From UBA4782 sp034430215 (lineage in GTDB: Bacteria; Chloroflexota; Anaerolineae; Anaerolineales; Anaerolineaceae), in NCBI GenBank assembly GCA_034430215.1, contig DAOUFE010000044.1:1-64000 (forward strand): DNA of 64,000 bases, in the 5' to 3' direction. A program made the translations under genes and the position numbers. Positions within the stretch are counted from its first letter, which is position 1, and each line of letters begins with the position of its first letter. A model generated the notes under the pieces. It was not told the DNA's origin. It saw only the letters and a list, made by a program, of their open reading frames with translations, and did no database searches. Positions 1 through 7,240 of the stretch are shown piece by piece.

Positions 1-112
1 ATTATCCGTGGAATTGATTGTCCCTGTAGCATTAGAGCAGGGCTCAAAATTTGCAATTCGTGAAGGTGGTCTGACGGTTGGTTCCGGTGTGATCACCAAG
101 ATCATCGCATAG
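1..112 (+). CDS. tuf: Elongation factor Tu, C-terminal end (partial)
   Basis: The window opens inside a reading frame whose last 36 codons spell the C-terminal beta-barrel of EF-Tu, including REGGLTVGSGVITKIIA before the TAG stop. EF-Tu delivers aminoacyl-tRNA to the ribosome as a GTP complex. Only domain 3 is visible; the GTPase domain lies upstream of the window. The gene sits 8 bases before rpmG, the usual tuf-rpmG-secE-nusG arrangement, so cotranscription is likely. The identity is secure because this C-terminal motif is almost invariant and the neighbours match. Confidence 0.95.
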   Translation, partial: LSVELIVPVALEQGSKFAIREGGLTVGSGVITKIIA

Positions 113-120
113 GGAAGAGA

Positions 121-291
121 ATGGCTTCAAAAAAGAAAGATATTCGTCCCGTAATTACATTTGCGTGCAGTGAATGCAAAGAGCGTAATTACACAAGTGA
201 AAAAAACCGCCGCAATGATCCGGGGCGGATGGAATTGAAGAAATATTGCCCACGATGCAGAAAGCACACATTGCATCGGGAGACAAAGTAG
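121..291 (+). CDS. rpmG: Ribosomal protein L33
   Basis: A 56-residue protein of normal L33 length for the large ribosomal subunit. It carries two CxxC pairs (CSEC near residue 16, CPRC near residue 43), the zinc-ribbon form of L33. It begins MASKKKDIRP and contains the typical NRRNDPGRMELKKYCP segment. The ATG at 121 is preceded by GGGAAGAGA directly after the tuf stop. It is too short to be prominent in a simple ORF scan, but conserved cysteines, basic composition and position between tuf and tRNA-Trp make the call firm. A long hairpin follows the stop codon. Confidence 0.96.
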   Translation: MASKKKDIRPVITFACSECKERNYTSEKNRRNDPGRMELKKYCPRCRKHTLHRETK

Positions 292-297
292 GCTGAC

Positions 298-333
298 AGA
301 ATTGTGGAGACTTTTATAGTCTGCCACAATTCT
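298..333 (+). terminator. Hairpin between rpmG and tRNA-Trp
   Basis: AGAATTGTGG (298-307) pairs with CCACAATTCT (324-333), and AGAC/GTCT continue the stem around a TTTTATA loop. The structure ends 4 bases before the tRNA. There is no downstream T-run, so it may be an RNA-processing site that separates the mRNA from the tRNA instead of a classical terminator. Confidence 0.6.
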
Positions 334-337
334 GCGT

Positions 338-410
338 AGGCCAGTAGCTCAATTGGCAGAGCGCCTGTCTCCAAAACAGGAGGTTGTGGGTTCAATTCCT
401 GCCTGGCCTG
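338..410 (+). tRNA. trpT: tRNA-Trp (anticodon CCA)
   Basis: A 73-base cloverleaf. The acceptor arms AGGCCAG (338-344) and CTGGCCT (403-409) pair perfectly and are followed by discriminator G. The anticodon stem CCTGT/ACAGG encloses CTCCAAA with anticodon CCA at 371-373, which reads UGG (Trp). The TTCAATT loop of the T-arm is present. CCA is not encoded at the 3' end. A tRNA-Trp between rpmG and secE is a conserved arrangement in many bacteria. Confidence 0.97.
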
Positions 411-423
411 TATCAGATTGGCG

Positions 424-471
424 ACGCCGTCTTCCTTCTTGGAGACAGGGTAGATAAGGAGACGGCGTTTT
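424..471 (+). terminator. Terminator-like hairpin after tRNA-Trp
   Basis: ACGCCGTCT-T-CCTT (424-437) pairs with AAGGAGACGGCGT (456-468) with one bulged T, followed by a short TTTT. It lies 20 bases before secE, so it may terminate the tRNA transcript partially or shape the secE 5' end. Confidence 0.55.
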
Positions 472-490
472 AGCCGTAAAGGAGTGTCGC

Positions 491-793
491 GTGGTTAAAA
501 AAATGGATAAACCAGTGTTACAAAAAAAAGATGCTGATAAAAAAGTGAATAAGAAGGAAAAAGCAGTAACTCCAGCTGCAGCAGCAAAGAACGCGAAACC
601 TGAAAAGAAACCAGCTGGAATAAAGCGTTTATGGCGCGAAACAATTGGTGAGTTAAAGAAAGTATCCTGGCCGACTCCACGCGAAGCCTGGAAATTAACC
701 CGGGTTGTACTCCTGGTTATGATATTTATGAGCGTTTTATTGGGCATAATGGACTTCATTTTTGCAAAACTGGTTACATTGTTGTTGGTATAA
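491..793 (+). CDS. secE: Preprotein translocase subunit SecE
   Basis: A 100-residue protein with a Lys/Ala-rich cytoplasmic N-terminus (residues 1-40), the conserved SecE amphipathic segment ETIGELKKVSWPTPREAW (about 50-67), and one C-terminal membrane helix (about 70-97). SecE clamps the SecY channel of the Sec translocon in the cytoplasmic membrane. Translation starts at a GTG with AAAGGAG 6 bases upstream. It precedes nusG, the near-universal order. The single-span form is typical outside the gammaproteobacteria. Confidence 0.96.
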   Translation: MVKKMDKPVLQKKDADKKVNKKEKAVTPAAAAKNAKPEKKPAGIKRLWRETIGELKKVSWPTPREAWKLTRVVLLVMIFMSVLLGIMDFIFAKLVTLLLV

Positions 794-839
794 AGCATCT
801 GGCAAGATCGTTTCTCGTGACCAATGAGGAAATATAGAG

Positions 840-1514
840 ATGGAAGCGGATAAGGAATTTTATCAAGACGAAGGTGAAGAGATGTATGACGAAACTTCTG
901 AGAATGAACCAGAAGTTCGTTCAGACATGCCAGCAGCCGCTTCGGAGTCATCTGAAATAGCTCCCGAAACTACTTCTGGAGAAAAACGCGATGAACGCGC
1001 ATGGTATGTGATCCATTGCTATTCTGGTTATGAGAATAAAGTTCGGCATAACCTTGAACAACGCATTGAAACAATGGGAATGCGCGATCAAATATTTGAT
1101 GTAGTCATTCCAACACAAGAAGAGATCGAAGTCAAAGATGGGAAACGTCGTGTCGTCGAACGCCATGTTTTCCCAGGATATGTGCTGGTTAACATGATCT
1201 ATTCCAATGAATCCTGGTTTGTGGTTCGTAATACCCCAGGTGTTACCGGATTTGTTGGAATGGGTACTGAGCCTGCTCCACTTCGACCCGAAGAAGTGTC
1301 ATCCATCTTACGGCGCATGGAAGCTGAAGCGCCTCATGTAAAAGTGACATTCAAGGTTGGAGAGCGTGTCAGAATTATCGATGGGCCTTTCAATGATTTT
1401 CGTGGTACTGTATCAGAAATCGAGGCAGACCGCAGTAAAGTCAGAGTGATGGTGAATTTCTTTGGTCGAGAAACACCAGTAGAATTGGACTTTTTACAAG
1501 TCGAGAAAGCATAA
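840..1514 (+). CDS. nusG: Transcription termination/antitermination protein NusG
   Basis: 224 residues, longer than the usual ~180 because of an acidic N-terminal extension of about 50 residues (MEADKEFYQDEGEEMYDE...). The NGN domain follows with AWYVIHCYSGYENKVRHNLE (about 54-73), then the linker and the C-terminal KOW domain with VGERVRIIDGPFNDFRGTV (about 170-190). NusG binds RNA polymerase and links it to Rho and the ribosome. Start ATG has a GAGGAAA motif upstream. The acidic extension is an oddity, but similar tails occur in other NusG proteins. Confidence 0.96.
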   Translation: MEADKEFYQDEGEEMYDETSENEPEVRSDMPAAASESSEIAPETTSGEKRDERAWYVIHCYSGYENKVRHNLEQRIETMGMRDQIFDVVIPTQEEIEVKDGKRRVVERHVFPGYVLVNMIYSNESWFVVRNTPGVTGFVGMGTEPAPLRPEEVSSILRRMEAEAPHVKVTFKVGERVRIIDGPFNDFRGTVSEIEADRSKVRVMVNFFGRETPVELDFLQVEKA

Positions 1515-1573
1515 GGAAATTCCGCCAGCCGTAAGGCTGTTGCGAATGAAAGCCGAAAGTTGGGCGAAAGTTT

Positions 1574-1610
1574 GTGGGAGGGTGCTCCCAAATTCACCCG
1601 CTATTACCAC
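1574..1610 (+). promoter_or_regulatory. L1-binding mRNA motif before rplK
   Basis: GTGG (1574-1577) pairs with CCAC (1607-1610), and GGGTG (1580-1584) with CACCC (1595-1599). They are separated by an asymmetric internal loop, GA on one side and GCTATTA on the other. This copies the L1 stalk of 23S rRNA (GTGGGAGG ... CCG ... ATACCAC), the known target of ribosomal protein L1 for feedback repression. It ends just ahead of the rplK ribosome-binding site at 1612. Confidence 0.8.
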
Positions 1611-1624
1611 CAAGGAGTAAAGCT

Positions 1625-2050
1625 GTGGCAAAGAAATTAAAAGCAATCGTACGTTTGCAAATTGAAGCTGGTAAAGCAAATCCAGCTCCACCCATTGGTC
1701 CTGCTCTGGCAGGTCATGGAATCAATATTATGGCATTCTGCAAAGAATACAACGCTCGTACCCAGAATCAACCGGGCGAGATTATCCCTGCAGAAATCAC
1801 CGTCTACACTGACGGATCGTTCACTTTCATTTTGAAATCACCTCCAGCAGGTGTATTACTGCGCAAGGCAGCAGGAATTCCAAAGGGTTCTGACCAGCCA
1901 AATAGAAATAAAGTTGGTAAAGTGACCCGCGCACAAATCCGAGAAATTGCACAGTTAAAATTGAAAGATATGAACTCTGTTGATATTGAGAGCGCCATGC
2001 GCCAAATTGAAGGAACCGCCCGGAACATGGGTCTCCAGGTGGTTGATTAA
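1625..2050 (+). CDS. rplK: Ribosomal protein L11
   Basis: 141 residues, exactly the usual L11 length, when started at the GTG at 1625, preceded by AAGGAG at 1612-1617. An upstream in-frame GTG at 1574 is part of the L1-binding hairpin and is not the start. The sequence has the Pro-rich hallmark KANPAPPIGPALAGHGINIM (residues 17-36) and the C-terminal RNA-binding domain. L11 forms the GTPase-associated centre base with 23S rRNA. Its position with rplA downstream and nusG upstream is standard. Confidence 0.97.
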   Translation: MAKKLKAIVRLQIEAGKANPAPPIGPALAGHGINIMAFCKEYNARTQNQPGEIIPAEITVYTDGSFTFILKSPPAGVLLRKAAGIPKGSDQPNRNKVGKVTRAQIREIAQLKLKDMNSVDIESAMRQIEGTARNMGLQVVD

Positions 2051-2054
2051 GTTC

Positions 2055-2090
2055 GTGGGAGGGTAAGAAATTCTTACCCGTCAGTACCAC
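2055..2090 (+). promoter_or_regulatory. Second L1-binding mRNA motif, before rplA
   Basis: The same architecture as the motif before rplK. GTGG (2055-2058) pairs with CCAC (2087-2090). An inner stem GGGTAAG/CTTACCC (2061-2079) closes a small loop, with internal-loop strands GA and GTCAGTA. AAAGGAG of rplA follows immediately. Covariation is visible against the first copy: the inner stem sequence differs but the pairing is kept. Confidence 0.8.
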
Positions 2091-2102
2091 AAAGGAGTAA
2101 TC

Positions 2103-2822
2103 ATGCCGAAAGTTGGAAAGAAATTTGCTGCCGCACAGGCAAAAGTAAACAAGGATCAATTCTACGAACCTCGTGAGGCGTTGAAACTGGTAAAAGATAC
2201 CAGCATTACAAAATTTGACGGAACTGTTGAAGTTCACCTGCGCATGGGTTTGGATCCCCGTCAGGCAGATCAGCAGGTACGTGATGTTGTTGTGCTTCCG
2301 AATGGATTGGGAAAAACTGTGCGCGTGTTGGTTTTCACCCAGGGCGAAGGTTCTGCCATTGCGCAGAATGCTGGCGCAGATGTCGTAGCAGACAGCGATG
2401 AATGGATCACAAAGATCCAATCCGGTTGGACTGAATTCGATGTAGCAATTGCAACCCCAGATATGATGGCAAAAGCAGGCAAGTTAGGTCGTGTTTTGGG
2501 TCCTCGTGGTTTGATGCCAAACCCGAAAGCTGGCACTGTTGTCAACGCAGAAGACCTTCCTCGGGTTATCAAAGAAGCAAAAGCAGGCCGTGTTGAATTC
2601 CGTCTGGATAAAACCGCCAATATCCATTGCCCACTTGGCAAGGTATCCTTCACTGAAGATCAGCTATATGAAAATTTAGCTGCCCTGATGGAAGCAATTC
2701 GAAAAGCAAAGCCAAGTGCTGCAAAAGGTACATATATCCGCCGCATTACATTGAGTGCCACCATGGGTCCTGGTATCAAAGTGGACACAAACCTGGCACA
2801 ATCAATGAACGTAGCAGAATAA
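2103..2822 (+). CDS. rplA: Ribosomal protein L1
   Basis: 239 residues, a typical bacterial L1 with the two-domain fold that binds the mobile stalk of 23S rRNA at the E site. Recognisable parts are MPKVGKKFAAAQ at the N-terminus, TPDMMAKAGKLGRVLGPRG and LMPNPKAGTV in the middle, and KTANIHCPLGKVSF near the C-terminus. Start ATG with AAAGGAG 5 bases upstream. It lies between its own putative mRNA-binding motif and the L10 leader. L1 is the presumed repressor acting on both motifs in this locus. Confidence 0.97.
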   Translation: MPKVGKKFAAAQAKVNKDQFYEPREALKLVKDTSITKFDGTVEVHLRMGLDPRQADQQVRDVVVLPNGLGKTVRVLVFTQGEGSAIAQNAGADVVADSDEWITKIQSGWTEFDVAIATPDMMAKAGKLGRVLGPRGLMPNPKAGTVVNAEDLPRVIKEAKAGRVEFRLDKTANIHCPLGKVSFTEDQLYENLAALMEAIRKAKPSAAKGTYIRRITLSATMGPGIKVDTNLAQSMNVAE

Positions 2823-2830
2823 AAATCGAG

Positions 2831-2987
2831 TATAATATTGGTTTGTCTCACCCGAGATAGCCGGTGCCGTAAAGGCTCAATATCCTGCTGAGGTGAAGAT
2901 TGCCATCTGAACAATATATTTGTTCGTGAGTTCAAAACGATGGAAGTCTTTGCCTGGCAGTATCAAGGCAAAGACTTTTATTTTTTA
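2831..2987 (+). promoter_or_regulatory. Ribosomal protein L10 leader
   Basis: The 187-base rplA-rplJ gap holds the conserved L10-leader core around CCGAGATAGCCGGTGCCGTA and CCTGCTGAGGTGAAGATTGCC (both read directly, about 2852-2907), matching the known L10(L12)4-binding mRNA element. A TATAAT at 2831-2836 could be a -10 box, but no good -35 hexamer is seen. The leader ends in an intrinsic terminator at 2944-2986. Confidence 0.85.
2944..2986 (+). terminator. Attenuator terminator of the L10 leader
   Basis: AAGTCTTTGCC (2944-2954) and GGCAAAGACTT (2967-2977) form a perfect 11-bp stem followed by TTATTTTTT. It lies 24 bases before the rplJ start, in the right place for transcription attenuation controlled by L10 binding to the upstream leader. 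Confidence 0.88.
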
Positions 2988-3009
2988 TGTCGGAAGGAGG
3001 TGATTTTCG

Positions 3010-3534
3010 TTGGCATATACAAAAGAACGTAAAACTGAAATGTTGGCAGAATATACCCGTCTATTGAAAGAAAGTCAGGCTGTTTTCTTGCTTGAGTACT
3101 CCAAAATGGGTATGAAGGATGTAGATGCTTTACGCGCAAAAGTGCGTGAAACTGGTAGCCGGGCAAATGTTGTGAAGAATACACTTATGGAATTGGCATT
3201 GAAAGAATGCAATTTCGCAAGTGAAGAAATTACCGGAACAACTCTGGCTGGTTTTACTGCAACTGATGCTCCTGCATTGGCAAAAGTGTTTGTTGAAGCA
3301 TCAAAAAGCGACCTCTTCAAATTGAAGGGTGGTTTTCTTGATGGGAAGTGGGTTAGCCCCAATGAAATCAAGATGTTGGCTGACTTGCCACCACTGCCAG
3401 TCATGCGCGCACGTATTCTTGGCGTATTGAACGCTCCAGCCAGCCAGTTGGTTCGCACGCTTGCCGAACCAGCCCGCTCTTTGGCAGCAGTGATCAAAGC
3501 ATTCTCAGAAAAGGGTGCTGCTCAACCCGCATAA
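3010..3534 (+). CDS. rplJ: Ribosomal protein L10
   Basis: 174 residues, normal L10 length. It begins (TTG)AYTKERKTEMLAEYTRLLKE and has the RNA-binding N-terminal domain with VRETGSRANVVKNTLMELAL (about 41-60). The C-terminal helix that docks L7/L12 dimers is Ala-rich (about 130-174). The TTG start is chosen because AAGGAGG at 2994-3000 lies 9 bases upstream; no better start exists. L10 anchors the L12 stalk and, with L12, is the likely effector of the upstream leader. Confidence 0.96.
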   Translation: MAYTKERKTEMLAEYTRLLKESQAVFLLEYSKMGMKDVDALRAKVRETGSRANVVKNTLMELALKECNFASEEITGTTLAGFTATDAPALAKVFVEASKSDLFKLKGGFLDGKWVSPNEIKMLADLPPLPVMRARILGVLNAPASQLVRTLAEPARSLAAVIKAFSEKGAAQPA

Positions 3535-3539
3535 ATATG

Positions 3540-3563
3540 CGAGAAAGCAAATGTGTTTTCTCG
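3540..3563 (+). terminator. rplJ-rplL intergenic hairpin
   Basis: CGAGAAA (3540-3546) and TTTCTCG (3557-3563) pair around a 10-base loop just after the rplJ stop. There is no T-run. A hairpin here may separate or stabilise the rplL mRNA, which is needed in higher amounts; this role is inferred. Confidence 0.5.
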
Positions 3564-3638
3564 ATGTTTAGGTTGACCGAATACTAACCGTAAAATACGG
3601 AATATTTTTGAAAGAAAGAATTGTAAGGAGATTTTAAA

Positions 3639-4019
3639 ATGGCTAATATGGAAAAGTTGATTGAAGAGCTGAGCAGCCTGTCTGTTTTGGAAGCTGCTGA
3701 ACTGGTTAAAATGTTGGAAGAAAAATGGGGCGTTTCCGCCGCTGCACCTGTTGCAGTTGCCGCTGCCGCTGCAAGCCCTGCAGCCGCTGCCGAGCCAGTA
3801 GAAGAAAAGACTGAGTTCGATGTTGTTCTCAAGGACGCTGGTCCCAAGAAAATCGAAACCATCAAAGTCATTCGCCAGCTCACCAATCTGGGTCTTGTTG
3901 AAGCCAAGACTATGGCTGAGACCGCAGGTGCTAAAGTTCTCAGCGCTGTGAGCAAAGAAGTTGCCGCCGATGCAAAATCCAAACTGGATGCAGCCGGTGC
4001 CGTATCAGAAATTGCATAA
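3639..4019 (+). CDS. rplL: Ribosomal protein L7/L12
   Basis: 126 residues. The N-terminal dimerisation domain (MEKLIEELSSLSVLEAAELV) is followed by a very Ala-rich hinge (about 35-55) and the C-terminal factor-binding domain with KTEFDVVLKDAG, KIETIKVIR and LGLVEAKTMAE (about 60-95). It forms the flexible stalk that recruits translational GTPases. ATG with AAGGAG upstream. A perfect bidirectional terminator follows, closing the ribosomal block. Confidence 0.97.
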   Translation: MANMEKLIEELSSLSVLEAAELVKMLEEKWGVSAAAPVAVAAAAASPAAAAEPVEEKTEFDVVLKDAGPKKIETIKVIRQLTNLGLVEAKTMAETAGAKVLSAVSKEVAADAKSKLDAAGAVSEIA

Positions 4020-4032
4020 TTTCTCAAACTAG

Positions 4033-4074
4033 AATAACAAAAAGACGGGTAATCCAACCCGTCTTTTTGTTATT
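4033..4074. terminator. Bidirectional terminator between rplL and the transporter gene
   Basis: A perfect 18-bp inverted repeat, AATAACAAAAAGACGGGT at 4033-4050 and its complement at 4057-4074, with a 6-base loop. T-runs on both strands serve the convergent genes. Confidence 0.93.
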
Positions 4075-4113
4075 AAAAGAAATTGCAACAGAAAAACGTT
4101 CTGTTGAAACTTG

Positions 4114-5478
4114 TTATTTATCCACAATCATTTTCGCTCGCAACTCTGCAACCAACCTGGCATGGGTTTCACGTGTGATTGGGTATTTGATTAAAAGCGG
4201 CATAGTTAATATAAACATTGCAACAGGTACCAGACAGAACAGAATCCGGATTCCTAAGAGCGTAAAATCGGATTGAGGAATATCAGGTACATAGCCGAAA
4301 CCGGTCAACATCCATCCTGCAGCCGCAATTGCAAATGCGTTCGCAAATTTCGTAATGAAATTCCACATGCCATAATAAATCCCTTCGCGGCGTTCGCCAG
4401 TGGCTGCCTCATCGATCTCGATCACATCTGGCATCATGCTCCATGGGCATACCCATTGAGATGATAAACCCATGCCAGCAACGATGGCAGCTACATACAC
4501 AAAAGGTGTAGGTCCTTTCGGGAAGAAGAATAGAGCAAGAACTGCCACTGCAGCTACTGCCAGCCCCAGTGCATACGCTTTTCCTTTCCCAATTCGATCT
4601 GCGACCATCTTCATGGGATAAAGGAACAAACCGATTGTTGCCAGAAGTGCTAACATAACAAATGACATTTGATCTTCCATATGAACCTGGTATTTCAGGT
4701 AATATGGTAATAAGGTTGTGAGGAGGGTAAAACTGACATTCGTAATGAGAAAAGATCCCACCAGTTGCATGAAGGGTCGATTCTTGAAAGTCTGGAGGAA
4801 TGCTTTTATCGCTGGCATTTTTGAAGGTTGCACTTCTGTTGAAGGTCTTTCTTTCACTCCAAACGCAGTGATCAATACGACTATCGCTGCGTAAATACCG
4901 AATGTCAACCCCATCGCACTATAACTGGCATGGGGAGAAAATCCAAAATTCTTTTGATAAATATCGGCGACCACTGTGGTTAGGGCAGCACCAAGAATAT
5001 ATCCAACGACAGTAAAAATTTCTCGTACGGTTGTAACAGAGGTACGCTCATCATAATCATAGGTTAATTCAGGCGTCATTGCTGTGTATGCTACTGCTAC
5101 AAAGGTATGAAGGGTGTCGAACAGGAGGAAAGTTAATAAAACTACAATAAACGCAACAAAGCCGGTCATTTGGCTTGGAATGGAGAACAATAACCAGGTG
5201 GCTAATGCGAGAGGAATTGCCAGAAAAAGTAGATAAGGTCTTCGGCGACCCCAGCGAGATCTGGTGCGATCAGAAAGGTAACCAAAAAGCACATCATTGA
5301 AAGCATCCCAGGTTAACTTCCCGACCATCAACGCAGTGCCTACCAATCCCGGATCCAAAAGCGCAATATCGGTATAGTAGAAAAGCAGAAAAAATTGAAC
5401 GATAGATGTGAGCATCGCCACACCCGAATCAGCGATGCCATAAAGAAACTTGGTGCGTCCGGATACTTTTTCTGTCAT
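4114..5478 (-). CDS. GPH-family (MFS) sugar:cation symporter
   Basis: 454 residues with about 12 hydrophobic segments. The cytoplasmic loop 2-3 motif DRTRSRWGRRRPYLL (about 70-84) and the helix-1 region FLYGIADSGVAML are hallmarks of the glycoside-pentoside-hexuronide (melibiose carrier) branch of the MFS. It would bring a sugar or glycoside into the cell with a cation. ATG with AAAGGA upstream. It is last in a minus-strand operon after the GxGYxYP protein (gap 53 bases) and the FAD enzyme, hinting that the three share a substrate. The transported compound cannot be told. Confidence 0.85.
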   Translation of the reverse strand: MTEKVSGRTKFLYGIADSGVAMLTSIVQFFLLFYYTDIALLDPGLVGTALMVGKLTWDAFNDVLFGYLSDRTRSRWGRRRPYLLFLAIPLALATWLLFSIPSQMTGFVAFIVVLLTFLLFDTLHTFVAVAYTAMTPELTYDYDERTSVTTVREIFTVVGYILGAALTTVVADIYQKNFGFSPHASYSAMGLTFGIYAAIVVLITAFGVKERPSTEVQPSKMPAIKAFLQTFKNRPFMQLVGSFLITNVSFTLLTTLLPYYLKYQVHMEDQMSFVMLALLATIGLFLYPMKMVADRIGKGKAYALGLAVAAVAVLALFFFPKGPTPFVYVAAIVAGMGLSSQWVCPWSMMPDVIEIDEAATGERREGIYYGMWNFITKFANAFAIAAAGWMLTGFGYVPDIPQSDFTLLGIRILFCLVPVAMFILTMPLLIKYPITRETHARLVAELRAKMIVDK

Positions 5479-5531
5479 AGTGTTTTTCCTTTACTGATAG
5501 TTTGAGATGAAAAACAAGATAGATGGTGCAC

Positions 5532-7232
5532 TCACCGTTTATTTTCGTAAACCTTTTTCGCTAATAGGAGAAATTCATCTGCACGAACGACTTTTACTTT
5601 CGCAGGATCCAATGTTTGAACAAAGTTATATACATCTGTAATTGTTGTACGGTATGCAAATAGATGGACTCCGATGAATCGCGGGGTCTGTACGGTTGAA
5701 TTGATCAGTTCTTTCACACCGGATAGTACCTCTTCACTCGCATCAGGAATATGAGAAACATGTGGCCAGGCATTACACAGAAACACTTTACCAAACCCCC
5801 ATCGAACAGGTCTGGATTTTAGAAAGAAGTATCCCGAAAGAAAACCGAGAATAGTTTTTGGAGCCTGGAGGTGCTGCCTGATGATCTTTTCGGGTGGATC
5901 GGGATAATAAGAAGTGATCACATTGATATCTGCTTTTTCACAAATTTGTGCAGATTGAATCAGGTAATTGGGCAGGTTATCATGCAAAGGCGGGATTATA
6001 TACCCTGCTCCAGATGGACCAGCGATAAGGCAATCGTTTGGCGTCAGGGTGCGGTAGAAAAGCCCCAATAGGGCAGGTGCTAACTCAACTAAAAGAGGTT
6101 GCATCTCCCAATTGAAAGGTAACTGACCGCGTTCAGGTCTACGCCAACCGCCAATTTGCGCTGTGTTCATCAGCATCAACTGGTCACCATCTGAATATGT
6201 GAATGTGAGGTAGATTTTTTCTGATTCAAGCTTGACATCAGATTCTTGAACATGATATTGCTTTAGAGGTATTGAAGCAGGCAATGCACTGTGAAATGAA
6301 AAATTGGCAGCAAGATGTGATGGTACCAACCGCAGTCCATTGGCACTTAATAAAATCATAAAGGAAAATTCATCATCTCGAACAGTGTGCCAGCCAAAAA
6401 TGATTGCTCCAGGCTGAAGAGAGGTTTTCTTTTGTATGGTGATCGTCAGGTTTACTTCTGGGTCTGCTGCCATTTTCTGGATAGCTATTTTTTTTAACCA
6501 ATGAAAAAGATCGGTATCGTAAATAATATTTCTTAGCCAGTCAGGTCCACCCAAACAAAGCAGTAAGAGATTCCAGCCAATTTTATATGCCTTGCCATTA
6601 CCTTTGCTGGAAAGGCTATATGTGAATATTCTTTCTTTTACTACATAATCTAAAAACTCTGCACGATGCCAACCAGGTTCGATGCAAGCCGCTTTCCCAG
6701 GTGCGCATCGAGGAAAAAGATTCTCCATTGCCCAAGAATACGCCGCAATGCGATCATTCCAACGACCACGAAGGTCATATTGAATGGGCAACCCGCATTG
6801 TTTCACTCGATCAAGATGTTCTGGACTGATAGGAAGCAAATCCTCCAGACTGGAAAGCATGATCGCGATATTGATGCTGTCTTCCAGATCAGGATCCCAT
6901 ACAACAAATCCTTTAATGATCGGTAAAAATTGTTTTATAACTTGCTCAAGGTCGTGCGCATTGTTTTCCTCGATAGGGTATATTTTTTTATAAGCATCCA
7001 AATTATGCCGGTCATGCCTGCCGAGAAAATTCCTGAATTTTTCTCTCCACAGATCCTCGGGGATAAAATCTTCATTAGTTTTTCGAGATTCAGGATCATC
7101 ATAAACCCCATTATCGAGAAACATCGAAGGTTTTTCACGGTTTGCCAATCCCTGCAGGGTAGCAGCTGTTACCCGATCTGCATAAGACATTTCACTGACA
7201 TCTAAGACGGTAATTCGATAGGAGTCAGCCAT
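5532..7232 (-). CDS. GxGYxYP-family protein (putative carbohydrate-active)
   Basis: 566 residues from the ATG at 7232. This start leaves 8 bases after the upstream stop and has AGGG 7 bases before it; a longer frame to 7277 would overlap the upstream gene. The motif GPSGAGYIIP (about two thirds in) resembles the GxGYxYP signature, and the N-terminus (ITVLDVSEMSYADRVTAATLQGLANREKP) matches the companion N-terminal domain. The family is annotated as putative glycoside-processing; its reaction is not established. There is no signal peptide, so it appears cytoplasmic. It lies between an FAD oxidoreductase and a sugar symporter. Confidence 0.75.
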   Translation of the reverse strand: MADSYRITVLDVSEMSYADRVTAATLQGLANREKPSMFLDNGVYDDPESRKTNEDFIPEDLWREKFRNFLGRHDRHNLDAYKKIYPIEENNAHDLEQVIKQFLPIIKGFVVWDPDLEDSINIAIMLSSLEDLLPISPEHLDRVKQCGLPIQYDLRGRWNDRIAAYSWAMENLFPRCAPGKAACIEPGWHRAEFLDYVVKERIFTYSLSSKGNGKAYKIGWNLLLLCLGGPDWLRNIIYDTDLFHWLKKIAIQKMAADPEVNLTITIQKKTSLQPGAIIFGWHTVRDDEFSFMILLSANGLRLVPSHLAANFSFHSALPASIPLKQYHVQESDVKLESEKIYLTFTYSDGDQLMLMNTAQIGGWRRPERGQLPFNWEMQPLLVELAPALLGLFYRTLTPNDCLIAGPSGAGYIIPPLHDNLPNYLIQSAQICEKADINVITSYYPDPPEKIIRQHLQAPKTILGFLSGYFFLKSRPVRWGFGKVFLCNAWPHVSHIPDASEEVLSGVKELINSTVQTPRFIGVHLFAYRTTITDVYNFVQTLDPAKVKVVRADEFLLLAKKVYENKR

Positions 7233-7240
7233 TATGATCC

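Noticed and set aside
1574..1624. Upstream GTG extension of rplK
   Set aside because: The GTG is part of the L1-binding hairpin; the GTG at 1625 has a proper ribosome-binding site and gives the normal 141-residue L11.
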